Source of the DNA: Solimonas sp040391865
Lineage (GTDB): Bacteria; Pseudomonadota; Gammaproteobacteria; Nevskiales; Nevskiaceae
DNA length: 40,842 nt
NCBI GenBank assembly: GCA_040391865.1
Contig: JBEBWZ010000014.1
Span: 1 to 40,842 of the forward strand
Direction of reading: 5' to 3'
Part shown: piece after piece, positions 16,794-24,277 of the stretch
Layout: each line of letters starts with the position of its first letter
How positions within the stretch are numbered: position 1 is the stretch's first letter
Position numbers and translations under genes: made by a program
The notes under the pieces: generated by a model
Databases searched by the model: none
What the model saw: only the letters and a program-made list of their open reading frames with translations
What the model was told of the DNA's origin: nothing

Positions 16794-17891
16794 ATGACAA
16801 AGGCTACTGCGGCGGTTATGCGTGCGGTCACCGCGCCGTTCACGATCGAGGAACTGACGCTGGACGAACCCCGCGCGGGCGAAGTGCTGGTCAGGGTTGT
16901 CGCGGTGGGCATGTGCCATACCGATGTCGTGATCCGCGAGATGCCGCCGGAGATGTTCGGCGGCCCGATGGTGTACGGCCATGAGGGCGCAGGCGTGGTC
17001 GAGCGCGTCGGGCCGGGCGTCACGCGCTTCCAGCCGGGCGATCATGTGGTCATGAGCTTCCGCAGCTGCACGTCCTGCAAATCCTGCATCGATCAGCACC
17101 CCGCCTATTGCTCGAGCATCATGGCGCTGAATGCCATGGGCCGACGCGATGACGGCAGCTCGGCGTTCACGGACACCGCGGGCGCCGAGGTGGTCTCGCA
17201 CTTCTTCGGACAATCGTCCTTCGCCAGCAGGGTGGTAGCCGACGCGCGCTCGCTGGTGAAGGTCGATGCCGCCCACGATCTTTCGGTGCTGGCGCCGCTG
17301 GGCTGCGGCATCCAGACAGGTGCCGGCGCGGTGTTCAATTTTTTCAAGCTCAAGCCGGGCGAGTCGATTGCGATCATCGGCGCCGGCGCCGTGGGCCTGT
17401 CGGCACTGATGGCGGCAAAGGTGGCCAAGGCCGGCCATATCGTCGCGGTCGATCGCCATCAATCCCGTCTGGATCTCGCCAACCGGTTCGGCGCGACCGC
17501 AGCGTTCAGCGCGTCGCCCGATGCGATGACCGAAGCACTGCTGCAGGCTTGTCCGACCGGCTTCGACTACGTGCTGGATACCACCGGTATCCCGAGCATT
17601 CTCCGGGCCGGGTTCAATGCGCTGAACTACTGGGGCACGCTGGGCATCTGCGGTGTGGGCGCGGGCGAGGTTTCGTTCGACATGGCTGCACTGCAATCCG
17701 GGCGCGTGATCAAGACCGTGTTTCTCGGCGATTCGAATCCGGAAACCTTCATCCCCTATCTGGCGGATTTGAATGCCAGGGGCGAGTTCCCCTATCACGA
17801 GTTGATCAAGACGTTCCCGTTCTCGGAAATCAACGCCGCCGAGCAGGCCAGCAAGAGCGGTGAAGTGGTCAAGCCGGTCCTCGTGTTCTAG
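16794..17891 (+). CDS. Zn-dependent aryl-alcohol-type dehydrogenase
   Basis: This 365-residue medium-chain dehydrogenase oxidises an alcohol to an aldehyde with NAD(P). It has catalytic-zinc ligands in GMCHTDVV and YGHEGAGVVE, the four-Cys structural zinc loop CTSCKSCIDQHPAYC, and the Rossmann motif IGAGAVGLSAL. The segment SHFFGQSSFA is characteristic of the benzyl/aryl-alcohol dehydrogenase branch. ATG 16794 has GGAG eight bases upstream. It leads a two-gene unit with the enoyl-CoA hydratase-like gene 31 bases downstream, under the operator at 16624. Its product aldehyde could be the substrate of the aldehyde dehydrogenase at 8397. An aromatic or allylic alcohol is the best guess. Confidence 0.94.
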   Translation: MTKATAAVMRAVTAPFTIEELTLDEPRAGEVLVRVVAVGMCHTDVVIREMPPEMFGGPMVYGHEGAGVVERVGPGVTRFQPGDHVVMSFRSCTSCKSCIDQHPAYCSSIMALNAMGRRDDGSSAFTDTAGAEVVSHFFGQSSFASRVVADARSLVKVDAAHDLSVLAPLGCGIQTGAGAVFNFFKLKPGESIAIIGAGAVGLSALMAAKVAKAGHIVAVDRHQSRLDLANRFGATAAFSASPDAMTEALLQACPTGFDYVLDTTGIPSILRAGFNALNYWGTLGICGVGAGEVSFDMAALQSGRVIKTVFLGDSNPETFIPYLADLNARGEFPYHELIKTFPFSEINAAEQASKSGEVVKPVLVF

Positions 17892-17922
17892 ATCGCTGCG
17901 ATGCGGATCAAGGGAGCAGCCT

Positions 17923-18723
17923 GTGGGTGAATCAAGTCAGATGCCGTCGGTAGTCCTGGAGTTCGCCGGCAACGGCATCACGCTGCTGCGCATCCAGCGT
18001 CCGGAGAAGCTGAACGCGCTGGATCGCCGCACGATCGAGGCATTGTCGGCGGCGTTCACCCAGATCGCCGATGACGACAGCGTGCGGGTCGTCATCCTCT
18101 CCGGCGCGGGCACCGCGTTCTGTGCGGGCGGCGACCTGCCGGAAGTGCTGGAGATCGGCGCCGATCCCCAGTGGGAGCCGCGCATGCAGCAGATGATGGC
18201 AAGTGCCGCCGCACTGGTGCTGCAGATGCGGCGCCTGCCCCAACCCATCATCGCCGCGATCAATGGTCCGGCAGTGGGCGGTGGCATGGGCCTGGCGATG
18301 GCCGCCGACATCCGGCTGTGCTCGACGTCCGCCTACTTCAGCACGGCGTTCATCGCGCTGGGCCTGGTCGGATTCGAGATGGGCCTGAGCGTATTGCTTC
18401 CCGGTGCCATCGGCGCCAGTGCCGCCTTCGAGTTGGCAGTGACCGGTGGACGGCTCAGTGCACAGCAGGCCGAGCGGCTGAACCTGGTGCGGGAAGTGAT
18501 TGAGCCAGAGGAACTGCCGTCACGCGCCCTGCAGCTGGCGGAGACCATCGCGTCGCGCAGCCCCGCCGCAGTGCGGGCGACCAAGGAAATGATGAACAAC
18601 CATCTTTCCCTGGCGCACCTGCAACAGACCCTGCAGACCGAGACTGCGGCGCAGATGCAGCGCATCTTCTCCGAGGAGAATCGCGCTGCCATCGAGAAGA
18701 TCGCAAGAAAAAGCCCGCGATGA
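17923..18723 (+). CDS. enoyl-CoA hydratase/isomerase family protein
   Basis: This 266-residue crotonase-fold protein has the oxyanion-hole segments GTAFCAGGDL and NGPAVGGGMGLAMAADIRL and a late membrane-like helix. By alignment from memory with rat enoyl-CoA hydratase, the catalytic Glu144 position is Gly (GGGMGLAM) and the Glu164 position is Phe (STAFIALG). An acidic residue instead occurs in GFEMGLSVLLP, as in EchA-type relatives. The reaction may therefore not be simple hydration. GTG 17923 is chosen because GGGAG lies seven bases upstream. The last codons lie inside the terminator hairpin of the convergent GST unit. It would act on the CoA ester made by the acyl-CoA synthetase. Confidence 0.9.
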   Translation: MGESSQMPSVVLEFAGNGITLLRIQRPEKLNALDRRTIEALSAAFTQIADDDSVRVVILSGAGTAFCAGGDLPEVLEIGADPQWEPRMQQMMASAAALVLQMRRLPQPIIAAINGPAVGGGMGLAMAADIRLCSTSAYFSTAFIALGLVGFEMGLSVLLPGAIGASAAFELAVTGGRLSAQQAERLNLVREVIEPEELPSRALQLAETIASRSPAAVRATKEMMNNHLSLAHLQQTLQTETAAQMQRIFSEENRAAIEKIARKSPR

Positions 18724-18731
18724 ACGCGGGC
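18708..18731 (-). terminator. terminator of the GST unit, inside the 3' end of the hydratase gene
   Basis: GCCCGCG (18713-18719) and CGCGGGC (18725-18731) form a 7-bp stem with a 5-base loop. On the minus strand this is followed by TTTTT (18712-18708). It serves the GST unit ending at 18756. The convergent hydratase gene ends within it: its stop codon TGA occupies part of the loop. Confidence 0.8.
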
Positions 18732-18755
18732 GATTGCTGAGGTCGCGCCTGCTGC

Positions 18756-19412
18756 TTACAGAGACGCGACGTAGGCCTTGAATGCCTTGCTGTTGTTGCG
18801 CAGGTCTTCATCGATCTTCTTCGAGACTTCCGATTCCGCCATCATCGCGTCCCATGCCGCCAGACCCGGGACATCCTCAAGAACATTCCAGTTGAACTGG
18901 GCATGGCAGACCCACTTGGCCATCGTCAGGCTGTATCGCAGATAGATATCAGCCAGCGTGAAGGTGTCGCCAGCGGCGTACGGCGAAAACTTCGCCAGCT
19001 GCGAAAGCGACTTCAGGGAGTTTCTCAGCGTGAACTTCACTTCCCGCTTGACGAGATCGTCCACGGCCACCTTCCCCAGTACCGCCGGCAGCAGGCGCCG
19101 CGCAGGCAGTTCCAGATAGAGTTCGGACATCTTCATCAGACGCCGCACCTGCGCGCGCGCCTCGGGGTTCGCCGGGTAGAGCGGATGCTCCGGATAGGCG
19201 TCCTCCAGATAGTCGACCAGGACGCTGCTTTCCGAGAGATGCATTCCGCTTTCGGTGGTCAGCGCCGGCACCTTGCCGATCGGGTTCACCGCCTGCATCA
19301 CTTCGGACTTCGGATACTCGATCCGCTCCTCGAACGCGATGCCCTTCTGCAGCAGCGCGTGCTTCACGATGTTGTGGTAATTGGAATAGGGAAAGCCGTA
19401 CAGAATGATCAC
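18756..19412 (-). CDS. glutathione S-transferase family protein
   Basis: This 218-residue protein has an N-terminal thioredoxin-fold GST domain (ILYGFPYSNYHNIVKHALLQ, NPIGKVPALTTESG, SESSVLVDYLEDAYPE) and an all-helical C-terminal domain. The GSH-binding LSESSVLVDYLE signature is clear. GTG 19412 has AAGGAG five bases upstream. It is the third gene of the unit cleavage oxygenase - CurA-like reductase - GST. GSTs in aryl catabolic operons can cleave ethers, isomerise or detoxify electrophilic intermediates; which applies here is not shown. It is only distantly similar to the GST at 22305. Confidence 0.92.
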   Translation of the reverse strand: MIILYGFPYSNYHNIVKHALLQKGIAFEERIEYPKSEVMQAVNPIGKVPALTTESGMHLSESSVLVDYLEDAYPEHPLYPANPEARAQVRRLMKMSELYLELPARRLLPAVLGKVAVDDLVKREVKFTLRNSLKSLSQLAKFSPYAAGDTFTLADIYLRYSLTMAKWVCHAQFNWNVLEDVPGLAAWDAMMAESEVSKKIDEDLRNNSKAFKAYVASL

Positions 19413-19441
19413 GTGTCGCTCCTTCGTGTGCGGATGCGCTG

Positions 19442-20434
19442 CTACAGCTGAACCAGCAGCTTGCCGTTGTTGTCGCCGGTGAAGAGCAGGTTGATGCCCT
19501 CGATCGCGCTTTCCAGGCCGTGAATGGTGTGCGCGCGGTACTGCAGCTTTCCCTCTCTCAGGTAGTCCGCGAGCTTGTCGGAGATTTCCGGGAAGCGGCG
19601 CCAGTGATCGGGCATCGCATAACCGCGGATGGTCAGGCGCTTCCGGATCATGTTCATCCAGTTCGGTCCCGGCGACAGCGCACTTGCGTTGTAGTCGGCG
19701 ATCATGCCGCAGACGACGATGCGTCCATGAGCGTTCATGCGATCGTAGGCGAACTGCTGGATCGGCCCGCCGGTGTTCTCGAAGTAGATATCTACGCCGT
19801 TGGGGATCGCCGCCGCGAAGGCCTTCTTCAGATCGGGATCCTTGTAGTTGAGCGCGACATCGAAACCGAGCTCGTCGACCAGCCAACTGCATTTCTCGCG
19901 GCTGCCGGCCACGCCGACGACGCGCAGGCCTTCATTCTTGGCGAGCTGACCCACCATCGAACCCACCGATCCGGCCGCACCGGAGATCACGATGGTTTCA
20001 CCACGCGCCGGCGACGCCAGTTCGTTGAAGCCGCGATAGGCGGTCAGCCCGGGCAGGCCGAGCACGCATAGCGCAGCCTCGACGCTGATATCGGCGGGAA
20101 CCCGCTGCAGACCCTTGCCATTCGACACGAGGTATTCGGTCCAGCCGAACATGCCGGTAAGCCGGGTGCCGACCGGGAATTTTTCGTTCTTCGATTCGAC
20201 CACTTCGGCGGCGCCGCTGGCACGCATGATCTCGCCCAGCTCGACGGGCGGGATATAGCTGTGCCGATCCGCGGACATCCAGCCACGCATCGCCGGATCC
20301 AGCGACATGTGTGTCTGCTTCAGCAGAATCTCGCCTGCCTGCAAGGCGGGCACCTGCATCGACACCACCTCGAAACTGTCGGCGGTGATCTGCAGCTCGG
20401 GGCGCTTTACCAGCTTGATGGCCTTGTATTCCAC
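19442..20434 (-). CDS. CurA/LTB4DH-like NADP-dependent reductase
   Basis: This 330-residue zinc-free medium-chain dehydrogenase/reductase resembles leukotriene B4 12-hydroxydehydrogenase and E. coli CurA. It has MSLDPAMRGWMS near residue 45, the nucleotide-binding SGAAGSVGSMVGQLAK, and VDIYFENTGG. Such enzymes reduce the C=C bond of alpha,beta-unsaturated ketones or aldehydes with NADPH. It starts nine bases after the cleavage-oxygenase gene and precedes the GST by 29 bases, so the three are one unit. A substrate with a conjugated enone or enal, for example from cleavage of an alkene-linked aromatic, would fit but is an inference. Confidence 0.93.
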   Translation of the reverse strand: MEYKAIKLVKRPELQITADSFEVVSMQVPALQAGEILLKQTHMSLDPAMRGWMSADRHSYIPPVELGEIMRASGAAEVVESKNEKFPVGTRLTGMFGWTEYLVSNGKGLQRVPADISVEAALCVLGLPGLTAYRGFNELASPARGETIVISGAAGSVGSMVGQLAKNEGLRVVGVAGSREKCSWLVDELGFDVALNYKDPDLKKAFAAAIPNGVDIYFENTGGPIQQFAYDRMNAHGRIVVCGMIADYNASALSPGPNWMNMIRKRLTIRGYAMPDHWRRFPEISDKLADYLREGKLQYRAHTIHGLESAIEGINLLFTGDNNGKLLVQL

Positions 20435-20443
20435 GGGGTGTCC

Positions 20444-21943
20444 TTATGTTCCTTGCAGGCTGTTGAAATCCATCCAGTGACCATGCGGCGTCCACCCCAT
20501 CAGGAAGGGCAGCTCGATGCGCGCAATGGGTCCGCTGGAAATGCCCTGGGTGTCGAAGATCAGGAACTCGGACCATTTCTTGGTGAAGTGGGCGACCGGC
20601 GTGATCAGATAACCATCGCCTTCCGGCGCGTTCGGCGAGCGCGGCGCAAACACCGATTCGTAGACGCCGATCGGATGGTCCGCGGTCACCGTGTAGCTGT
20701 CTTCCTTGCCGCTGATCACATCGCGGCGCACGATCGAGTTCATCCGCATGCCCGACTTGACCGGCTCGCCGGCAACCATGAAGCCCACGCGATACGGCTG
20801 ACCCATGAAGCGATCATCGATCTTGGGCAGCTCGACCGGACGATCGCCGAGGCGCTCGCTGGTGGCCTTGCCGGTCTTGAGATCGACGACCCACCGACCG
20901 ATGCGGCTGGTGGACACCTGCCAGAACGGGATGTAATCGGGACCGGGCTCGAAGCGGTCTTCGGTCATGAACGGCGGCGCGTCGAAAATTGGCCCGTCGA
21001 GAATGAGCTTGCCGTCCTGCTCGTTGGCCGAGAGCGTATGCATGATGTATTCGGCTGCGAAATCCGCCTCGATCCACTTCACCGGCGCATGGATGTCGGT
21101 GCGCGACACCAGCGCGATGCGGGTCGGCAGATGCGTTTCCCAACCGTAGATCGAGGTGCCGCGGGCAATCCGTGCGCGATCCTGGACGAACGGCGTGAAC
21201 GCGACGATGGCGTAGCTCTTGCTCAGCCACATGTCATGACACACCGCGTTGTACGGCCCGTCTTCAATATCCCGCGTGCGCACCTGGCCATCGACCGTGA
21301 CGCAGTGGATGCTGATATAGGGACGAACGTCGCGGTAGGTGCAGGACCACAGTTCACCGGTCGTGGGATCCCACTTGGCATGCGGACCAAAGGCGCCGTC
21401 GCCGTAGCAGGCCGGCTCATGCAATCCGCGTGAAAGCTTGCTCGACCAGTCAACGATGCCCTTGGTCTCGAGCGTGAACGGATCCATCGCGATCGGCGGC
21501 GTGCCCTGCTCGCCCAGTGCCAGCAAGTCCCGTCCCAGATTCGCGGTGCTGATCGCCGACGTGCCCTGAGGAATGTTGCGGGTGAAATCGTCACGCACGA
21601 CATCGCCCAGCCCCCAGGAACGCCAGTCTCCGAAATGACCGTCGGACCACTCGAACAACGCGCGGCCCGCGCGCTCCTCAGCCAGGAACTTCGGCGTCCG
21701 CACCCACCGGTTCAGGAAGTCGGCACGACCATCGCGAAAGATCAGGCCCTGCATCATGCCGTCGATGGTGTAGGCACTTTCCAGACCCTGCTTGCTCGGC
21801 CGGCGCCAGGTGGGGCCATTGCGATAGAAGCCGCCATTCAGGGCTTTCGGAATCTCGCCTTCCACCACGAGGCAGTCCCTGACGGTGGCCTCGAAGCGCA
21901 TCGGGGTGAAGGGACCTCTTTGACTTTCGGGCACCCGTGCCAT
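20444..21943 (-). CDS. carotenoid/lignostilbene cleavage oxygenase
   Basis: This 499-residue protein belongs to the RPE65/carotenoid oxygenase family, whose non-haem iron is held by four His on a beta-propeller. Likely ligands are H188 (FGPHAKWD), H236 (AVCHDMWL), H302 (YIMHTLSAN) and H489 (TPHGHWM). The N-terminal GEIPKALNGGFYRNGP segment is typical. Members split a conjugated double bond with O2 into two carbonyl products; bacterial forms act on stilbenes, isoeugenol-type aryl-alkenes or apocarotenoids. ATG 21943 has AAGGA eight bases upstream. It heads the unit with the reductase and GST and has a double operator in its promoter. Its two aldehyde products would suit the aldehyde dehydrogenase. 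Confidence 0.94.
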   Translation of the reverse strand: MARVPESQRGPFTPMRFEATVRDCLVVEGEIPKALNGGFYRNGPTWRRPSKQGLESAYTIDGMMQGLIFRDGRADFLNRWVRTPKFLAEERAGRALFEWSDGHFGDWRSWGLGDVVRDDFTRNIPQGTSAISTANLGRDLLALGEQGTPPIAMDPFTLETKGIVDWSSKLSRGLHEPACYGDGAFGPHAKWDPTTGELWSCTYRDVRPYISIHCVTVDGQVRTRDIEDGPYNAVCHDMWLSKSYAIVAFTPFVQDRARIARGTSIYGWETHLPTRIALVSRTDIHAPVKWIEADFAAEYIMHTLSANEQDGKLILDGPIFDAPPFMTEDRFEPGPDYIPFWQVSTSRIGRWVVDLKTGKATSERLGDRPVELPKIDDRFMGQPYRVGFMVAGEPVKSGMRMNSIVRRDVISGKEDSYTVTADHPIGVYESVFAPRSPNAPEGDGYLITPVAHFTKKWSEFLIFDTQGISSGPIARIELPFLMGWTPHGHWMDFNSLQGT

Positions 21944-21960
21944 GCAACTATTCCTTATTA

Positions 21961-21975
21961 CCTAACGATGTAAGG
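21961..21975. promoter_or_regulatory. shared operator, site 2 of the cleavage-oxygenase promoter
   Basis: CCTAAC-GAT-GTAAGG matches the palindrome perfectly. It covers the predicted transcription start and lies just before the ribosome-binding site. The centre-to-centre distance to site 1 is 22 bp. Confidence 0.8.
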
Positions 21976-21976
21976 A

Positions 21977-22005
21977 ATGTTGCCTAACGATGGAAGATTA
22001 GTCAA
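21977..22005 (-). promoter_or_regulatory. promoter of the cleavage oxygenase unit
   Basis: On the minus strand: -35 TTGACT (22005-22000), a 17-base spacer and -10 CAACAT (21982-21977). The whole block, including the bases GTTAGGCA at the spacer/-10 junction, is closely similar to the receptor promoter at 12720-12748. Confidence 0.65.
21983..21997. promoter_or_regulatory. shared operator, site 1 of the cleavage-oxygenase promoter
   Basis: CCTAAC-GAT-GGAAGA has one perfect and one degenerate half. It sits in the promoter spacer, abutting the -10, exactly as at 12726 and 16507. The remaining sequence up to 22304 shows no gene or other site. Confidence 0.65.
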
Positions 22006-22304
22006 GACGGCCGCTTCCGAGAGCCCTCTCGCACCCGGATCGGCGCTCGCCGCGGCCCAGCAGCAGGGCCGCTGATGAACGCCATCAGATTGATTGGGAA
22101 GATAAAAGGGACGGCACGCCCGGCGTGGACAGGATTGGATGACACAAGGGGTCGGTTGCATCAGGCCCGTCTGAGCCGACGCAACGCTTTGCTGTCCTTA
22201 TATATGCCGCTCCAGACAAAGGTCCGCCGCCGCAGCACTTCAAGGTGAGCGGCGCGCGAAGATCGCGTCAGCCCGCGCGTACCGGTTCGAGTGCGGCTCG
22301 CCGT

Positions 22305-22964
22305 TCAATCACGATCCGGCGCACCGGGCGGAAACATCGGCCGATACGGCCGCGCCTCATCGACCGCGCGGGCAAACGATGGCCGCGCCAGCAGCCGCTG
22401 CCGATAACCGTGCAGGTTCACCAGCTCCGCCGCGATCGGATGTACCCAGTCGGCATAGAACAGCGACGGCGCCGCGGCGCAGTCGGCCAGGCTGAACTGA
22501 TCGCCTGCCGCCCATTGCCGACGGGCCAGGGTGGCATCGAGCCAGCGGTACGCACTGTCGAGCAGCTGTCGGGCCTCGCTGACACCTTGCGGGTCGCGTT
22601 GCGCCGGCGCGCGGATGCAATCGAACACCAGCTTCTGCATCGGGGTCATCACGTAGTTGTCGAAGCAGCGGTCCATCAGGCGTACCTCCAGCGCCGCCTG
22701 CGGATCGCGCGGCAACAGGGTCACCGGCCCCGGATGATGCAGCTGCAGGTATTCGATGATGATGCTGGCTTCCATCACGCTGCGCCCCTCATCCAGCAGC
22801 AAGGGCATGCGCCGCAGTGGCCAGAGCATGGCGTGCTCAGCTTCCGCCGCCGCATCGCCATCGTTCAGGCGCCGCCAGATGAACGGCGTGTGGTTCTCGT
22901 ACAGCGCAATCAGCACTTTCTGGCAGTACGAGGAGAAGGGATGCGCGAAAAGCTGTAACGACAT
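22305..22964 (-). CDS. glutathione S-transferase family protein
   Basis: This 219-residue GST has a thioredoxin-like N-terminal domain beginning LQLFAHPFSSYCQKVLIALYE (Ser-x-x-Cys at the usual active-site place). MPLLLDEGRSVMEASIIIEYL follows as the GSH-binding part, and then a helical domain with WAAGDQFSLADCAAAP. The start at 22964 gives the family's normal length. It carries no copy of the shared operator and lies about 300 bases from the catabolic unit, so it is probably not part of that regulon. Substrate unknown. Confidence 0.9.
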   Translation of the reverse strand: MSLQLFAHPFSSYCQKVLIALYENHTPFIWRRLNDGDAAAEAEHAMLWPLRRMPLLLDEGRSVMEASIIIEYLQLHHPGPVTLLPRDPQAALEVRLMDRCFDNYVMTPMQKLVFDCIRAPAQRDPQGVSEARQLLDSAYRWLDATLARRQWAAGDQFSLADCAAAPSLFYADWVHPIAAELVNLHGYRQRLLARPSFARAVDEARPYRPMFPPGAPDRD

Positions 22965-22988
22965 CGCAGGCTCCGGGCGGTCGTGCGT

Positions 22989-23279
22989 TCAGGGCGTCGC
23001 CGTGCAATAGGCATCGAACGCGGCGGCGTCCACCGGGAACCCCGCGGTGCGGGCCAGTTCCCATGGCCGTTCACAACGGCCGGTGCGCTCGCACCAGGTG
23101 TAGCCCGCCGCCGGCAGGCAGCCGTGTGCATCGCGCTCTCCGCCGATCGCCATCGGCGTTGGCGGCTGCACTTCGGGTGCGGGTGCGGGCGTGACCTGCG
23201 CCGCGCGGTCGCAGGCGCTGAGCGCGAGGTCGATTGCGGCAGCGGTCAGCAGGATGAGGATGCGGGGACGTCGCTTCAT
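22989..23279 (-). CDS. small Cys-containing lipoprotein, function unknown
   Basis: This 96-residue protein begins with a lipoprotein signal peptide (MKRRPRILILLTAAA, lipobox LSAC near residue 23). A Pro-rich spacer follows, then a small domain with GCLPAAGYTWCERTGRCERP. That CLPAAGYxWCExxxxC pattern is seen in a group of uncharacterised proteobacterial lipoproteins. Start 23279 is chosen as the Met directly before the basic signal sequence; a Met three codons upstream is possible. It lies 24 bases upstream of the GST gene on the same strand, so the two may be co-transcribed. No function is proposed. Confidence 0.7.
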   Translation of the reverse strand: MKRRPRILILLTAAAIDLALSACDRAAQVTPAPAPEVQPPTPMAIGGERDAHGCLPAAGYTWCERTGRCERPWELARTAGFPVDAAAFDAYCTATP

Positions 23280-23403
23280 CGATTTCATGCCGTTTCTCAT
23301 GGTCCGATCGGATCGCCGGCCTGCGGGATCGATGCGCATGCCGATATCATTCACGCCCCCGGACGATGCCCGCACCGGGCTTCGATCCCGTCCGGAGTCT
23401 GCC

Positions 23404-24075
23404 GTGCCTGCTGCCGCTGCCAACGCTAACACTGCTGCCGACACCTTGCTGGCCGCGCTGACCACGCATCGGGCCGAGAACGTTTTCAACCCCTGGCGCG
23501 ACGCCGCCCCCGACGATCTCTGCGGCGATCCACAGTACGGCGCCGAGGGTCGCTGCCGGCGTCTGCATCAGCATCTGTCCGCACCGGGACCGCGGATCGC
23601 CGCGATCGGCGAGGGACTCAGTTATCAGGGCGGACGCATCAGCGGCATGGCCTTCACCAGCGAACGCCTGTTGCTGGAGGGCGCGAACCCGCACCAGCCG
23701 CAGGCGCAGGGCGAACGTCTCAGCAGCCGCGACAAGCCGTGGTCCGAGCCTTCCGCGACGGTGGTCTGGCGGACTGCCTACGAAGCCGACATCGCACCGC
23801 GGCTGCTGACCTGGAACGCGTTTCCATGGCATCCGCTGCGCGCCGGCGATCCGTACTCGAACCGCAAGCCCAGCCGCGGCGAGGAACGCGATGGACTCGA
23901 TGTGCTGCAGCTGCTGATGCGCACGCTGGAAATCGAACGCTGGTTCGCGGTCGGACAGGTGGCGGCGGGACAACTGCAGCGTCTCGGCATCCGCGACGTA
24001 GTGGCGCTGCGTCATCCGGCCTACGGCGGTGCGCTGATCTTTCGTCAGGGCCTGCTCGACGCCCTGGCGGCTTGA
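23404..24075 (+). CDS. uracil-DNA glycosylase superfamily protein
   Basis: This 223-residue protein resembles the UDG-like proteins of Pseudomonas and relatives. It contains RIAAIGEGLSYQGGRISGMA, equivalent to the GEAPGYxG active-site loop, an FNPW motif early on, LTWNAFPWHPL and a late RHPAYGG. Such proteins would remove uracil from DNA in base excision repair, although this subgroup is little studied. In the first motif Glu is kept but the usual AP is GL. GTG 23404 is chosen because GGAG lies six bases upstream; upstream codons translate to a non-conserved, Arg-rich stretch. It is divergent from the small lipoprotein gene. No gene was seen in 24076-24277. Confidence 0.8.
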   Translation: MPAAAANANTAADTLLAALTTHRAENVFNPWRDAAPDDLCGDPQYGAEGRCRRLHQHLSAPGPRIAAIGEGLSYQGGRISGMAFTSERLLLEGANPHQPQAQGERLSSRDKPWSEPSATVVWRTAYEADIAPRLLTWNAFPWHPLRAGDPYSNRKPSRGEERDGLDVLQLLMRTLEIERWFAVGQVAAGQLQRLGIRDVVALRHPAYGGALIFRQGLLDALAA

Positions 24076-24277
24076 TTCGGGCTGCGGCATCCGCGGGTTG
24101 ACCGCTGCAACGGGCCGGCGCCAGACTGCCCATCGCTGCGGGAATCTCCGGCAGCGGACACTCCCTGAATTTCAAACCATGTCCAGCCGTCGACTCCATG
24201 CGGCGCCAGCCAGGACTGCCGCCTGATCGCGATCCGGTCCGCCCGCGTCGGCGCTGCGGTCGCAAGATGACAGGCGA

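Noticed and set aside
21958..22161. 67-codon minus-strand frame upstream of the cleavage oxygenase
   Set aside because: Its similarity to a frame upstream of the receptor gene comes from the shared promoter/operator DNA, not from a protein.
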